Notes: a model not told the origin generated them from the letters alone. Positions 1 to 8,611 are shown, counted from the first letter of the stretch. The stretch is 36,513 bases of DNA from an uncultured Prochlorococcus sp. (GCA_902539115.1 CACBHP010000009.1:1-36513), one strand, 5' to 3'. Made by a program: numbers and translations.

Positions 1-354
1 ATTTTCTAAAGTTTTGACCTCCAGATTTATAAGTTCCAACAAGTGGAATTCTTCTTTTTTTAGTTTGGGAAGTTTATCAGTTTTTACAAGAATTTTAAAT
101 TTTTTTAGTTGCTCTGCATTATTTCTTGTATTTATTCCTTGGAGCTTAACAATAAATGTTTCTTTACCAGGCTGTTTGAAACCAGATATAAGTTCTATTT
201 TTGAAGGAGGTTCATTTTCTTTTTGCAACCATCTCATTCCCGGTTTTAAAAATCTTTCTTCAAAATCACTTAGAGATTTCACCTTTACTTGCCCATTAAT
301 TCCATGACATGATGTTATCAATCCAACAGTCAACCATTCATTTTTGTTTATCAT
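1..354 (-). CDS. rimM: 16S rRNA processing protein RimM (3' part cut by window edge)
   Basis: Reading the minus strand from an ATG at 354 gives 118 codons that stay open to the window edge. The product begins [20 protein letters not shown], followed by GQVKVKSL, which is the RimM N-terminal pattern (VGxIxxxHGxxGxVKV). RimM binds ribosomal protein S19 and helps mature the 30S subunit, especially the 16S 3' domain. Only the N-terminal beta-barrel domain is visible; the C-terminal PRC-barrel domain would lie outside the window. The start codon is only 24 bp from the likely start of the divergent ndhS gene, so the promoter must overlap that gene, or rimM is read from the rnpB-rnc side. The plus-strand open frame over the same bases is a shadow. 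Confidence 0.85.
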   Translation of the reverse strand, partial: MINKNEWLTVGLITSCHGINGQVKVKSLSDFEERFLKPGMRWLQKENEPPSKIELISGFKQPGKETFIVKLQGINTRNNAEQLKKFKILVKTDKLPKLKKEEFHLLELINLEVKTLEN

Positions 355-378
355 ATATTGTATTATGAAAAGTGTTTT

Positions 379-564
379 ATGAAATTATCTACTAAACCCA
401 TACTCCCTGGTTCTTTTGTTGTTGTAAAAGAACCTAACTCTATATACAGAGGATATAAAGGGTTTGTACAAAGAGTGACAAAAAAAAGAGCAGCGGTTCT
501 TTTTGAAGGGGGTAATTGGGATAAACTCATAACTTTTCAGCTAACAAATTTAGAAATAGTATAG
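379..564 (+). CDS. ndhS: NAD(P)H dehydrogenase subunit S (NdhS, DUF3252 family)
   Basis: A 61-residue protein beginning [11 protein letters not shown] and containing [20 protein letters not shown] and then DKLITF, the conserved core of the cyanobacterial NdhS/CRR31 SH3-like family. NdhS is a small subunit of the photosynthetic NDH-1 complex on the thylakoid surface; it helps ferredoxin donate electrons for cyclic flow. I chose the ATG at 379, because it puts PILPG near the N-terminus as in relatives; an upstream TTG at 358 would add seven poorly conserved residues. The gene sits alone on the plus strand between two minus-strand genes: it ends 3 bp before the end of rnc and starts 24 bp from rimM, so it has essentially no private flanking DNA. 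Confidence 0.75.
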   Translation: MKLSTKPILPGSFVVVKEPNSIYRGYKGFVQRVTKKRAAVLFEGGNWDKLITFQLTNLEIV

Positions 565-567
565 AAA

Positions 568-1317
568 TTAGATTTTACCTGTACTTATAAATTTTTCTAT
601 TAAAACTCTTGCTGCATTTGTTTCTGCTTGTTTGTGGGACTTGCCGAATGCAGTTGATTCCTTTAATCCTTCGATAAATATATCGCAAGTAAATCTTTTA
701 GGGTCCCCATTTTTCTTTGAGGCTTCAATTATTTTGTAGACTGGCAAATCAAAACCTTTACTTTGACACCACTCTTGCAAGACTGTCTTAGATTTGAACT
801 TATATGGAGCTTTTAAAAATATTTCTGAATCTTCCTCCCAAATGTCATCTAACCAGAGGTTTACTTCTTGAATTGAATTAAAGCATTTGTAAACAGCACC
901 GATTAAAGCTTCTGTAGCTTCACCAATAATAGTATTTTTTGAATTTTCATCACCAAGAGCTTTAGGTCCTTTAATTATTAATTTCTCTATATCAATTTTT
1001 TCTCCTAATTTAGTTAACCATTCATCACTTACAATTTGTGCTCTTAGCTCTGATCTTTCTCCAACACTCATTTGCGGATATTTTTTTTCAATAAAATTAG
1101 AAGCAGCTAACCTGAGTACTGCATCTCCGAAAAATTCTAGTTTTTCATAATTTATTATTTTGTCCTCTGAGGAATGGATGAATGCTTGATTAAGATCTTG
1201 AAAAACCGAAATATTTTGAGTTTTAATTATTTCAGAAAATCTTTTTGATTTAATATTTAAAGAATTTAAAAAAGAAGTTATTTGATTAATTCTTTTTGCG
1301 TTAATTATATTTGTCAT
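568..1317 (-). CDS. rnc: Ribonuclease III
   Basis: A 249-residue endonuclease that cuts double-stranded RNA, including rRNA precursors and sense-antisense duplexes. The RNase III signature YEKLEFFGDAVL lies at residues 57-68, with metal-binding acidic residues E61 and D65; the second acidic site is in GEATEALIGAVY at about 133-143. A double-stranded-RNA-binding domain follows from about residue 175 to the end (SKTVLQEWCQSKG, then AETNAARVLIEKF). Length is normal for the family. The start ATG is only 25 bp downstream of the rnpB 3' end on the same strand, so the two are probably co-transcribed and the mRNA would be released by processing of rnpB. Confidence 0.95.
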   Translation of the reverse strand: MTNIINAKRINQITSFLNSLNIKSKRFSEIIKTQNISVFQDLNQAFIHSSEDKIINYEKLEFFGDAVLRLAASNFIEKKYPQMSVGERSELRAQIVSDEWLTKLGEKIDIEKLIIKGPKALGDENSKNTIIGEATEALIGAVYKCFNSIQEVNLWLDDIWEEDSEIFLKAPYKFKSKTVLQEWCQSKGFDLPVYKIIEASKKNGDPKRFTCDIFIEGLKESTAFGKSHKQAETNAARVLIEKFISTGKI

Positions 1318-1342
1318 TTTATTTGAATAATCGCAGTAATTA

Positions 1343-1719
1343 GAAAGCAGGTCATAAGCCGGGTTCTGTTCATCTTAATTAAGATGGGCAATCATCTATC
1401 TAGGACTGGAATTACTTCACAGTCTCAAGCGGCGCTTAAAAGTAGATTGCGTAATGGTCATGAATCTACTAAGCCTTGCTCCCAGCCGGGGTTTACCTAG
1501 CCAACACTTCTCAATGTTGCTGGTGCGCTCTTACCGCACCTTTGCACCCTTGCCATACTTAGGAGTATTAGGCGGTATGTTTCTGTGGCACTATCCTCAC
1601 GGTTACCCGTACTGGGAATTACCCAGCAAGCCTGACCATGGGGGAGCCCGGACTTTCCTCAAGAAAGTTTTATTTTGGAAACAAAATAAAACTTTCTTGC
1701 GATTGCCTCTCCTGCTTTC
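1343..1719 (-). ncRNA. rnpB: RNase P RNA (M1 RNA, bacterial class A)
   Basis: On the minus strand the 5' region carries GAGGAAAGTCCGGGCTCCCC and the 3' region carries CCCGGCTTATG, the universally conserved 5' and 3' core of RNase P RNA. The ends were set by the terminal P1 helix: GAAAGCAG at the 5' end pairs with CTGCTTTC at the 3' end. Near the 5' end an extended A/U-rich hairpin with arms of about 17 bases (roughly 1671-1706) fits the P3 helix. The RNA is the catalytic part of the enzyme that removes 5' leaders from tRNAs. End positions are estimated to within a few bases. The plus-strand open frame over it is not a gene. Confidence 0.92.
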
Positions 1720-1757
1720 ATTTAGCATAATGCCTAATACTCCAAAAATCATCTATT
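1720..1757. promoter_or_regulatory. Shared spacer with divergent promoters for rnpB and tRNA-Arg
   Basis: Only 38 bp separate the 5' ends of rnpB (minus) and tRNA-Arg (plus). On the minus strand TATGCT at 1729-1724 sits at the right distance from the rnpB 5' end to act as a -10 box. On the plus strand TAATAC at 1735-1740 could be a -10 box for the tRNA. No good -35 box is visible for either, so both calls are inference from spacing. Confidence 0.35.
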
Positions 1758-1831
<74 letters not shown>

Positions 1832-1842
1832 TAAAAATAAAA

Positions 1843-1894
1843 AACTATATGTAGTATGTGTGCAAACTTGCTACTCTCTAGCTAGCGTATAGTT
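1843..1894. repeat. Nested inverted repeat between tRNA-Arg and the 110-residue gene
   Basis: AACTATA at 1843-1849 is the reverse complement of TATAGTT at 1888-1894. Inside lie GTAG/CTAC and GCAA-AC-TTGC arms and a CTAGCTAG palindrome. The right outer arm also reads as a -10 box (TATAGT) 16 bp before the next ATG. It may be a folded leader or trailer, or simply a promoter in AT-rich DNA. Confidence 0.3.
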
Positions 1895-1909
1895 AGTAAT
1901 AAATCTTTT

Positions 1910-2242
1910 ATGGCTAAGTTGCATGATATGCGTTTAAAACTTTTAATACAACAAGAGCATGAACGTATTTCTAAATCCAAACCTAATGATTTAGATCTTT
2001 CAATAGTTCAAGCAAGATGCCTGTGCTGGCTTGCTTTATTGGCAGAAGCTCACGAAGATCAAGCAAATGATGCTGAGAAAAGAGGCGATGCCGAGCAAGC
2101 AATGGGATGGTTTGCAGATTCTATGAGACTAAGAGATGTTATTAATTTGGTTACTAGTATTGAGATACCTTTGCCAGATAGTCCAGATTCACTTGATGAA
2201 AATGACGAATTATTGGATGGCCCTACAATTTTGCCCAAATAG
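1910..2242 (+). CDS. Conserved hypothetical protein, 110 residues
   Basis: I do not recognise a named family. The product is soluble, with no signal peptide or membrane segment. Its first 85 residues are rich in helix-forming residues and contain a run with two Cys (QARCLCWLALLAEAHEDQA, about 34-52), followed by an alternating acidic/alanine stretch; the tail is acidic (DSPDSLDENDELLDG). The helical pairs are somewhat like a TPR-type hairpin, but there is no clear repeat. It starts with ATG (MAKLHDMRLK) and lies 31 bp upstream of another unknown small gene, with which it probably forms a two-gene transcript. Codon use matches its neighbours, so there is no sign of recent transfer. Confidence 0.7.
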   Translation: MAKLHDMRLKLLIQQEHERISKSKPNDLDLSIVQARCLCWLALLAEAHEDQANDAEKRGDAEQAMGWFADSMRLRDVINLVTSIEIPLPDSPDSLDENDELLDGPTILPK

Positions 2243-2273
2243 TGAGATGATATAAGAAGAATTATATTTTCTT

Positions 2274-2729
2274 TTGACTGAAGAACCATGTCAATGCTCT
2301 GATTGTCAGAGATTTTATAAAGAGCATGATCGTCTGATTAGAGAATTTCCTACCTTTAAGCAGCAACAAGAATTAAATTGGGCATCTATTCAATCGTTCA
2401 GAACTCTTTGTACTAAGATTACTGATGAATTGCAGAGAGAATTATCTGAAAGAGAATCAAATGAAGATATTTGTCCAGAAGACAGACATATTTCTGATGT
2501 AGAAGTTACTGAAGCTTTAGATGAACTTGAAAGTGTTAACGCCTATTTATATTCAATTGAAGCATTAATGGAAAGAATATTTGATACAAAAATTTCGAAC
2601 AATATAGAATCAAAATTTAAAGATATTGCAAACGAATTAGCCCCAGACCCATTAAATATGGATCGATTAATTTTAAATAGATTATTTCATCAAACCCCAG
2701 ATTCACCAGATAAGAAAGATATCAATTAG
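2274..2729 (+). CDS. Conserved hypothetical protein, 151 residues, N-terminal CxC/CxxC motif
   Basis: The reading frame starts at a TTG (2274); no ATG or GTG lies nearby in frame, and a stop precedes it, so TTG initiation is the best choice. The N-terminus TEEPCQCSDCQRFYKEHDRL has three clustered cysteines (CxCxxC), suggesting a small metal- or Fe-S-binding site. The rest is strongly helical and acidic, without membrane segments. I cannot assign a family. The stop overlaps the stop of the convergent glgP gene by 8 bp, so transcripts of the two genes must be complementary at their 3' ends. Confidence 0.65.
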   Translation: MTEEPCQCSDCQRFYKEHDRLIREFPTFKQQQELNWASIQSFRTLCTKITDELQRELSERESNEDICPEDRHISDVEVTEALDELESVNAYLYSIEALMERIFDTKISNNIESKFKDIANELAPDPLNMDRLILNRLFHQTPDSPDKKDIN

Positions 2730-5286
2730 TTAATTCTTCGACGTCGCAAGTAATTTCAACAGGCATTGGAGAGACTTTCCAAATAGATTGACAGTACTCT
2801 CTAATAGATCTATCTGAAGAAAAATATCCTGATCTAGCAGTATTTAATAATGCCATTTTATTCCAAGATTTTTTATTATTCCAGCATTCACTGACCACAT
2901 CTTGTTTATTTAAGTAGTCTTCGAAGTCAGCCATAACAAAAAATGGGTCATGTCCAGTTAAGCTATTTAATAAAGGTTTAAATAATTCTTTATCCCCATT
3001 GCTAAAGTGGCCAATTTCAATTAGGCGTATGACCTCTTTAAGCTCTGGACATTGATCAATAAAGGTTTTGGGAGAGTAATTATTATTCTTTAAATCCATA
3101 ATTTCGCTTTCAGTTTTACCAAAAAGAAAGAAATTCTCTTTTTTCACAAGATCTCTTAATTCAACATTAGCTCCATCTAAGGTTCCAATCGTTAACGCTC
3201 CATTCATGGCAAACTTCATGTTTCCAGTTCCAGATGCTTCTTTTCCAGCAGTTGAAATTTGCTCCGAAAGATCCGTAGCGGGATAAACTATTTCACCAAG
3301 TTTAACGTTATAGTCTGGTAGAAAAACAACTCTTAACAAGCCATCCATATCTGGATCAGAGTTAACTACATCAGCAATACCATTAATAAATCGAATCATC
3401 AGCTTTGCCATAAAGTAACCTGGTGCAGCTTTACCCCCAAATATTATTGTTCTTGGGACTTCATGCTTGTTGGTACCATTTTTGATTCTTAAATATTGAG
3501 CAATAATTTGTAGGGCGTTTAAATGTTGCCTTTTATATTGATGGATTCTTTTTACTTGAACATCAAATAAACTTGATGGATCTACAAGTATTGAAGTTTT
3601 GGAATGGATAAAACTAGCTAATTTTCTTTTACCATTAAGTTTAGTTTCCTCAAATTTTTGTAAAAAATTGTTGTCATCTTTTTTTTCTTCTAACTTCTTA
3701 AGAAGTTCCATATTTGTAATCCAATTTGTACCAACTTCTTCCTCTAGAAGGTTCGATAATGATGGATTAGATAGGGCAACCCATCTCCTTGGAGTAACCC
3801 CATTAGTTACATTTGTAAATTTTTCAGGCCATAGAGCTGCGAATTCAGGAAGAAGTTGTCTTTTTATTAAATCTGAGTGAAGAGCTGCAACACCATTTAT
3901 ATGATGTGCTCCAATTGTAGCCAAATGAGCCATTCGAACTGATTTGGAACCTTCTTCATCAATTATTGAAAGTTTTTGAAGGATTTTGTCATCACCAGGA
4001 TAACGGAGTCTTAGTTGTTGTAGAAATCTCCAATTAATTTCATAAATAATTTCTAGATGACGAGGTAGAAGATCATTGAATAAACCTAAATCCCATTTTT
4101 CTAAAGCTTCTGGTAGTAATGTGTGGTTGGTATAAGCAACTGAGGAGGTTGTTATATTCCAAGCTTTATCCCATCCTATTTGATATTGGTCAATAAGAAG
4201 TCGCATTAATTCTGCAACTGCAATAGCAGGATGTGTATCATTCAGTTGAACCGTCCAATGCTTAGGGAACTCTGTTACTGGTATTGATCTTTTTTCAAGG
4301 CTTCTCAACATATCCTGAAGAGAACAACTTACAAAAAAGTGTTGTTGTTTGAGTCTTAATCTTCTACCTTCGTCAGTCCCATCATTTGGATATAGAACTT
4401 TTGACAGAGTTTCAGATGCAACTTTTTCTTCTACTGCACCATAATAATCACCAATATTGAATGCATAAAAGTCAAAACTTTCTGTTGCATCAGCTCTCCA
4501 TAATCTTAATCTGTCACATGTATTTACTCTATATCCTAAAACTGGAACATCATGAGGTACTCCAATAGCATGTTCTGAAGGGATCCATCTTGATCTGTAG
4601 TTCCCTTTATCATCCCTATAACTTTCAGTTCTGCCTCCAAAACCAACGAAACATGATTCGTCTGGTTGTGGAAGTTCCCATGGCCATCCACCTTTTAACC
4701 ATTTGTCAGTTACTTCAACTTGCCAACCATCCCTAATTAACTGATTGAATATACCAAATTCATATCGAATACCATAACCAACAGCTGGAACCTGTAGAGA
4801 TGCTAATGATTCCATGTAACACGCTGCAAGTCTGCCAAGTCCGCCATTACCTAATCCAGGCTCCTCTTCAACTTCAAGAATAGTTGACAATGATTCTATA
4901 CCGAATCTTTTTAAAGCATTTTCTGCCTCTTGAGTTATTCCAAGGTTGAGAAGATTATTACTTAATTGAGGTCCTATTAAAAATTCTGCCGATAAGTAGG
5001 CGACTGTTTTTTGTGGTTTTTTTCTTATGACTTCTTGACTGGCTAAATATCTTGTCATTAGCCTATCTTTAACTGCATAACTTAAAGCCATATACAAGTC
5101 GTGAGGACTTGCAGAAGTGGCTAACTTTCCAAGAGTATAAAAGAGATGGGCTGTCATTCCTTGAAAAACAGCATCAGAATCCATTCCAGCTTTTTCAGGA
5201 TCTAAGTAGCAGCCTGGAGTAGGCAAACGTAGATCAAAGGGTTCATTGGTATTCATTGGTTTAGCCATATAACAGACAATAGCCAT
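2722..5286 (-). CDS. glgP: Glycogen phosphorylase
   Basis: An 854-residue glycosyltransferase family 35 enzyme that releases glucose 1-phosphate from glycogen using pyridoxal phosphate; it is the main night-time glycogen breakdown step in cyanobacteria. Visible family motifs include AYLSAEFLIGPQLSNNLLNL near the N-terminus, GNGGLGRLAACYMESLA in the glucan-binding region, and EASGTGNMKFAMNGA near residue 690, whose Lys carries PLP. Length is normal. The ATG at 5286 may be too early: relatives tend to begin near MAKPMNTNEPFDLRLPTPG, which would put the start at 5268. It converges with the 151-residue gene, overlapping it by 8 bp, and is divergent from the antiporter gene 136 bp away. Confidence 0.95.
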   Translation of the reverse strand: MAIVCYMAKPMNTNEPFDLRLPTPGCYLDPEKAGMDSDAVFQGMTAHLFYTLGKLATSASPHDLYMALSYAVKDRLMTRYLASQEVIRKKPQKTVAYLSAEFLIGPQLSNNLLNLGITQEAENALKRFGIESLSTILEVEEEPGLGNGGLGRLAACYMESLASLQVPAVGYGIRYEFGIFNQLIRDGWQVEVTDKWLKGGWPWELPQPDESCFVGFGGRTESYRDDKGNYRSRWIPSEHAIGVPHDVPVLGYRVNTCDRLRLWRADATESFDFYAFNIGDYYGAVEEKVASETLSKVLYPNDGTDEGRRLRLKQQHFFVSCSLQDMLRSLEKRSIPVTEFPKHWTVQLNDTHPAIAVAELMRLLIDQYQIGWDKAWNITTSSVAYTNHTLLPEALEKWDLGLFNDLLPRHLEIIYEINWRFLQQLRLRYPGDDKILQKLSIIDEEGSKSVRMAHLATIGAHHINGVAALHSDLIKRQLLPEFAALWPEKFTNVTNGVTPRRWVALSNPSLSNLLEEEVGTNWITNMELLKKLEEKKDDNNFLQKFEETKLNGKRKLASFIHSKTSILVDPSSLFDVQVKRIHQYKRQHLNALQIIAQYLRIKNGTNKHEVPRTIIFGGKAAPGYFMAKLMIRFINGIADVVNSDPDMDGLLRVVFLPDYNVKLGEIVYPATDLSEQISTAGKEASGTGNMKFAMNGALTIGTLDGANVELRDLVKKENFFLFGKTESEIMDLKNNNYSPKTFIDQCPELKEVIRLIEIGHFSNGDKELFKPLLNSLTGHDPFFVMADFEDYLNKQDVVSECWNNKKSWNKMALLNTARSGYFSSDRSIREYCQSIWKVSPMPVEITCDVEELTN

Positions 5287-5375
5287 TTTTAAGAAAATTT
5301 CTTTGTTGTAACTTCAGATCCACACTTGTTGAGTATTTTTGCTTTTTTCTTACATATCTCTTAAAGTGGGCCCTC

Positions 5376-5410
5376 AATAAACTATCTTCCAATTAGGTAG
5401 TTTATTTTTT
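5376..5410 (+). terminator. Hairpin plus T-run, intrinsic terminator or leader attenuator
   Basis: AATAAACTATC (5376-5386) pairs with GGTAGTTTATT (5396-5406) over 11 pairs including one G-T, with a 9-base loop, and runs into T's up to 5410. This is terminator geometry in the plus direction. It lies 12 bp before the antiporter ATG, and the only plus-strand genes to its left are the 1910-2729 pair, so it may stop read-through that is antisense to glgP, or act inside the antiporter leader. Confidence 0.5.
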
Positions 5411-5422
5411 CTCTCATTTCAT

Positions 5423-6790
5423 ATGTATTCTTTACTTGCTGAATTAAGTGCACATGATTTAGAAGTTGCTGAAACTTTGATAGGAGTTATAAGGTTTCTA
5501 TTGATATTTTTAGCCGCAAGAGCATTAGCAGAAGTATTAGTAAGACTAAGTTTGCCAACGATAGTCGGCGAGCTTCTTGCAGGGGTTGTGATAGGGGCAT
5601 CTGGATTCCATTTGTTGATACCGCCCTCAGCGGGAACCGAATTAAATGAAGGACTTGTAAATCTCATTAGCTCATTAGCATCGATCCCTCCCGAAGCAGT
5701 ACCTGATGTTTATTTCGAAAGTTTTCCATCTCTCCAAGCAGTAGCAACTCTCGGGTTATATGCTCTTTTATTTTTAACAGGGTTAGAAAGTGAGTTAGAG
5801 GAATTGGTAGCTGTTGGAGCTCAGGCTTTCACTGTTGCTATGGCTGGTGTAGTTTTACCGTTTGCCTTTGGAACTTTTGGATTAATGTTTATTTTTCAAG
5901 TAGATCTAATACCAGCAGTTTTTGCTGGAGCATCTATGACAGCAACAAGTATAGGAATTACTGCAAGTGTTTTTGGTGAGTTGGGATATTTAAAAACCAG
6001 AGAAGGACAGATTGTTATTGGAGCAGCTGTTTTGGACGATATTTTGGGGATTGTTATTCTTGCAGTTGTAGTCGCCCTTGCTGCTGGAGGTTCTCTAGAA
6101 ATTACTCCTATCGTTAAATTAGTTGCAGCAGCCGTAGTATTTGTTATTGCTGCTATCGCATTAAGCAGAACAGCTGCTCCAGGTTTTGATTGGTTATTAG
6201 ATAGATTAAAGGCTCCTGGTGCCGTTGTGGTCGCTTCTTTTGTGATACTTGTATTGTGTTGTTTTGTCGCAACAGCAATTGGATTGGAAGCAGCTTTAGG
6301 TGCTTTTGCAGCTGGACTAATTCTTAGTAGTTCTAAAAATAATCACGCAATTCAACAATCCGTTTTACCTTTAGTATCCTTATTCGCAACTATTTTCTTC
6401 GTATTAGTTGGAGCTGGAATGGATTTATCAGTTATCAATCCACTTGATCCAACCAGTAGGTCAGCACTTGTTGTTGCAGGATTTTTATTAGTTGTGGCAA
6501 TTATTGGCAAAATTGCAGCAGGATGGGTATTTTCAAGTGATAAACCTACAAATAGATTAGTTGTAGGTTTGGGTATGATGCCTAGAGGAGAGGTTGGTTT
6601 AATTTTCCTTGGACTAGGAACAAGCGCTAAGTTGTTAACTCCTTCTCTAGAAGCAGCTATTTTATTAATGGTTATTGGAACTACATTTCTTGCCCCTGTT
6701 CTTTTGAGAATTGTTCTAAAAGATAAGCCCCCAAATGATGGCAATAAAATTTCAGATGATGTTGCAGCTGATCCTGTGGGTCTTCTTTAG
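5423..6790 (+). CDS. CPA2-family Na+(K+)/H+ antiporter
   Basis: A 455-residue integral membrane protein with about a dozen hydrophobic segments, fitting the KefB/NapA-like monovalent cation:proton antiporter-2 family. It begins MYSLLAELSAHDLEVAETL. Recognisable regions are PTIVGELLAGVVIGASGFH (the typical LPxxxGxLLAGxxxG helix), GASMTATSIGITASVF and GAAVLDDILGIVIL. The paired D-D in VLDDILG marks the ion-binding helix of the family; GMMPRGEVGLIFLGLG is the conserved late motif. There is no cytoplasmic TrkA-N domain after the membrane part. Its likely role is sodium/pH homeostasis in the plasma membrane. It leads a plus-strand run, with the alpha/beta hydrolase 44 bp downstream. Ion specificity cannot be told from the sequence. 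Confidence 0.88.
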   Translation: MYSLLAELSAHDLEVAETLIGVIRFLLIFLAARALAEVLVRLSLPTIVGELLAGVVIGASGFHLLIPPSAGTELNEGLVNLISSLASIPPEAVPDVYFESFPSLQAVATLGLYALLFLTGLESELEELVAVGAQAFTVAMAGVVLPFAFGTFGLMFIFQVDLIPAVFAGASMTATSIGITASVFGELGYLKTREGQIVIGAAVLDDILGIVILAVVVALAAGGSLEITPIVKLVAAAVVFVIAAIALSRTAAPGFDWLLDRLKAPGAVVVASFVILVLCCFVATAIGLEAALGAFAAGLILSSSKNNHAIQQSVLPLVSLFATIFFVLVGAGMDLSVINPLDPTSRSALVVAGFLLVVAIIGKIAAGWVFSSDKPTNRLVVGLGMMPRGEVGLIFLGLGTSAKLLTPSLEAAILLMVIGTTFLAPVLLRIVLKDKPPNDGNKISDDVAADPVGLL

Positions 6791-6834
6791 GTAATAAGTT
6801 TATTAGAATTAAAAAACAAAAAGTTCTTCGATAA

Positions 6835-7734
6835 ATGGAAAAATCAGCTCTGATAGATAGTGATGTAAATTATGACTGGAATTTTTTAAATTACCCAATA
6901 CATACTGTTTCTGCTAACCCTGAACAAACATCGAAAGAATACGCAATTTTATTAGTCCATGGTTTCGGTGCTTCTACGGATCATTGGAGATTTAATATTC
7001 CTGTTTTGAGCACAAAATACGAAGTTCATGCTATAGATTTACTCGGTTTTGGAAGAAGTCCTAAGCCTCAAGACGTCGAATACTCAGGATCTTTATGGAA
7101 AGATCAGGTTGTTGCTTATGTAAAAGAGAAAATAAAAAAACCTACAATTGTTGTTGGAAATTCACTAGGTGGTTATGCAGCATTAGCAGCTGGCGCAGAA
7201 TTAAATGAGTTAAACGCAGGAGTCATATTACTAAATGCTGCTGGATATTTTAGTGAAGAAAAAACTATCAAAAAGAATATGTTGCAAACTTCAATTGAAA
7301 CAGTTGCCGGCATATTTTTGAAAAATATTGTTCTTCAACGTTTGATTTTTGAAAATATGAGAAATCCAAAAAATATTAAAAAAACTTTGAATCAAGTTTA
7401 TGTTGATAAAAAAAATGTTGATGATTTTTTAGTTGAGTCAATAAGGAAGCCTTCTCTAGATTTTGGAGCTTTTAATGTTTTTAGAAGTGTATTTAACCCA
7501 TCAGGTCCTCAGGGATTACCGTTGGATAAGTTATTTGCAAAACTAAATGCACCATTATTACTTCTTTGGGGCGGGAAAGATCCATGGATGAACACTCCAA
7601 AAAAAAGAAATCTATATAAAAAATTTACACCAAAGAATACAAAAGAAATTATTCTTGATGCAGGACATTGTCCTCATGATGAGATACCTGAATTAGTTAA
7701 TCAGCATATTTTGGAATGGGTTGATTCTCTTTAA
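6835..7734 (+). CDS. Alpha/beta hydrolase fold protein
   Basis: A 299-residue single-domain alpha/beta hydrolase. The oxyanion-hole region LLVHGFGASTDHWRFN is near residues 39-54; the nucleophile elbow is GNSLGG near residue 110 (Ser nucleophile); the acid is in LLWGGKDPWM; and the catalytic His is in DAGHCPHDEIPE near the C-terminus. There is no signal peptide, so it acts in the cytosol or at a membrane surface. The substrate is unknown. Cyanobacterial members of this group are often called haloalkane dehalogenase-like or pheophytinase/dephytylase-like, but nothing here decides that. It lies 9 bp upstream of the epimerase-like gene and was probably transcribed with it. Confidence 0.88.
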   Translation: MEKSALIDSDVNYDWNFLNYPIHTVSANPEQTSKEYAILLVHGFGASTDHWRFNIPVLSTKYEVHAIDLLGFGRSPKPQDVEYSGSLWKDQVVAYVKEKIKKPTIVVGNSLGGYAALAAGAELNELNAGVILLNAAGYFSEEKTIKKNMLQTSIETVAGIFLKNIVLQRLIFENMRNPKNIKKTLNQVYVDKKNVDDFLVESIRKPSLDFGAFNVFRSVFNPSGPQGLPLDKLFAKLNAPLLLLWGGKDPWMNTPKKRNLYKKFTPKNTKEIILDAGHCPHDEIPELVNQHILEWVDSL

Positions 7735-7743
7735 GTAATAATT

Positions 7744-8598
7744 GTGAAACTTGAATTATCTAATAAAGACCAAGGAATTTTTGTATTTCAAATAGATAAA
7801 AATAACTTCATTAAATTTTGTCCTGAAAGAGGAGGCATTATTACAAATTGGGTTTCGGAAGGTAATGAAATACTTTATTTCGATGAAAAAAGATTTATGG
7901 ACAAGAAAAAAAGTATTAGGGGAGGCATTCCAATCTTATTTCCAATATGTGGAAATCTGAATACTTCTAGTTCAGTATTTGGAAATGGTTATTTGCAATT
8001 ACCACAACATGGTTTCGCTAGGACTCTGCAATGGCAATACTCCTTCAATGAAAAAGAAAAAATTTTATGCTTAACCTTAAATGCATCTAAAAAAACCAAA
8101 AAATATTATCCTTTCGATTTCGAACTAAGAATAGAAGTTACTTTAAAGATTAACTGTTTAGAATTTGAAATTACAATCCATAACAAAACAGACATTGCTA
8201 TGCCTATAAATTTTGGGTTGCATCCTTATTTTAATATTTCAGATTTCAAAAATTTAGATTTTATCGATAATCCACTTAACTGTCAGGATCAAGAAAGAAA
8301 CATTATAAGTAATACTTTGGATGAATTAAACAAAATTAATTTAGGAGTTGATCTACTTATGTATACTTCTGGTAGAAGCTCTTTTCAAGATAAAACTTTT
8401 AAAAGAGAGGTAACTTTAAATCATCCATATCCTTTTGATCTAGGCGTTATTTGGAGTGATCCTCCAAGAAGAATGATATGTCTCGAACCTTGGACTAGTC
8501 CACGAAATTCTTTTGTTGATGGATTTAGAAACATTATGATTCCTTCAAATGATAGTAAAAGGTTAAATGCATCAATACAAATAAAATCTCTTAAGTAA
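7744..8598 (+). CDS. Aldose 1-epimerase / glucose-6-phosphate 1-epimerase (YeaD)-like protein
   Basis: A 284-residue galactose-mutarotase-fold protein. It contains RGGIPILFPICG and QHGFAR (the catalytic His region of the YeaD type), FGLHPYF with a second conserved His, and MICLEPWTSPRN, whose Glu corresponds to the general base. The start is GTG at 7744 (VKLELSN), 9 bp after the hydrolase stop; no in-frame ATG precedes it. The family equilibrates anomers of hexoses or hexose phosphates, which would fit glycogen-derived sugar phosphate handling, but substrate is inference. The next gene, a DUF1537 kinase, starts 13 bp downstream, so the hydrolase, epimerase and kinase look like one transcript. 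Confidence 0.85.
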   Translation: MKLELSNKDQGIFVFQIDKNNFIKFCPERGGIITNWVSEGNEILYFDEKRFMDKKKSIRGGIPILFPICGNLNTSSSVFGNGYLQLPQHGFARTLQWQYSFNEKEKILCLTLNASKKTKKYYPFDFELRIEVTLKINCLEFEITIHNKTDIAMPINFGLHPYFNISDFKNLDFIDNPLNCQDQERNIISNTLDELNKINLGVDLLMYTSGRSSFQDKTFKREVTLNHPYPFDLGVIWSDPPRRMICLEPWTSPRNSFVDGFRNIMIPSNDSKRLNASIQIKSLK

Positions 8599-8611
8599 CT
8601 ATGCAATACTT

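Noticed and set aside
14-307. 97-codon plus-strand open frame
   Set aside because: It is the antisense shadow of rimM, whose minus-strand translation matches the family.
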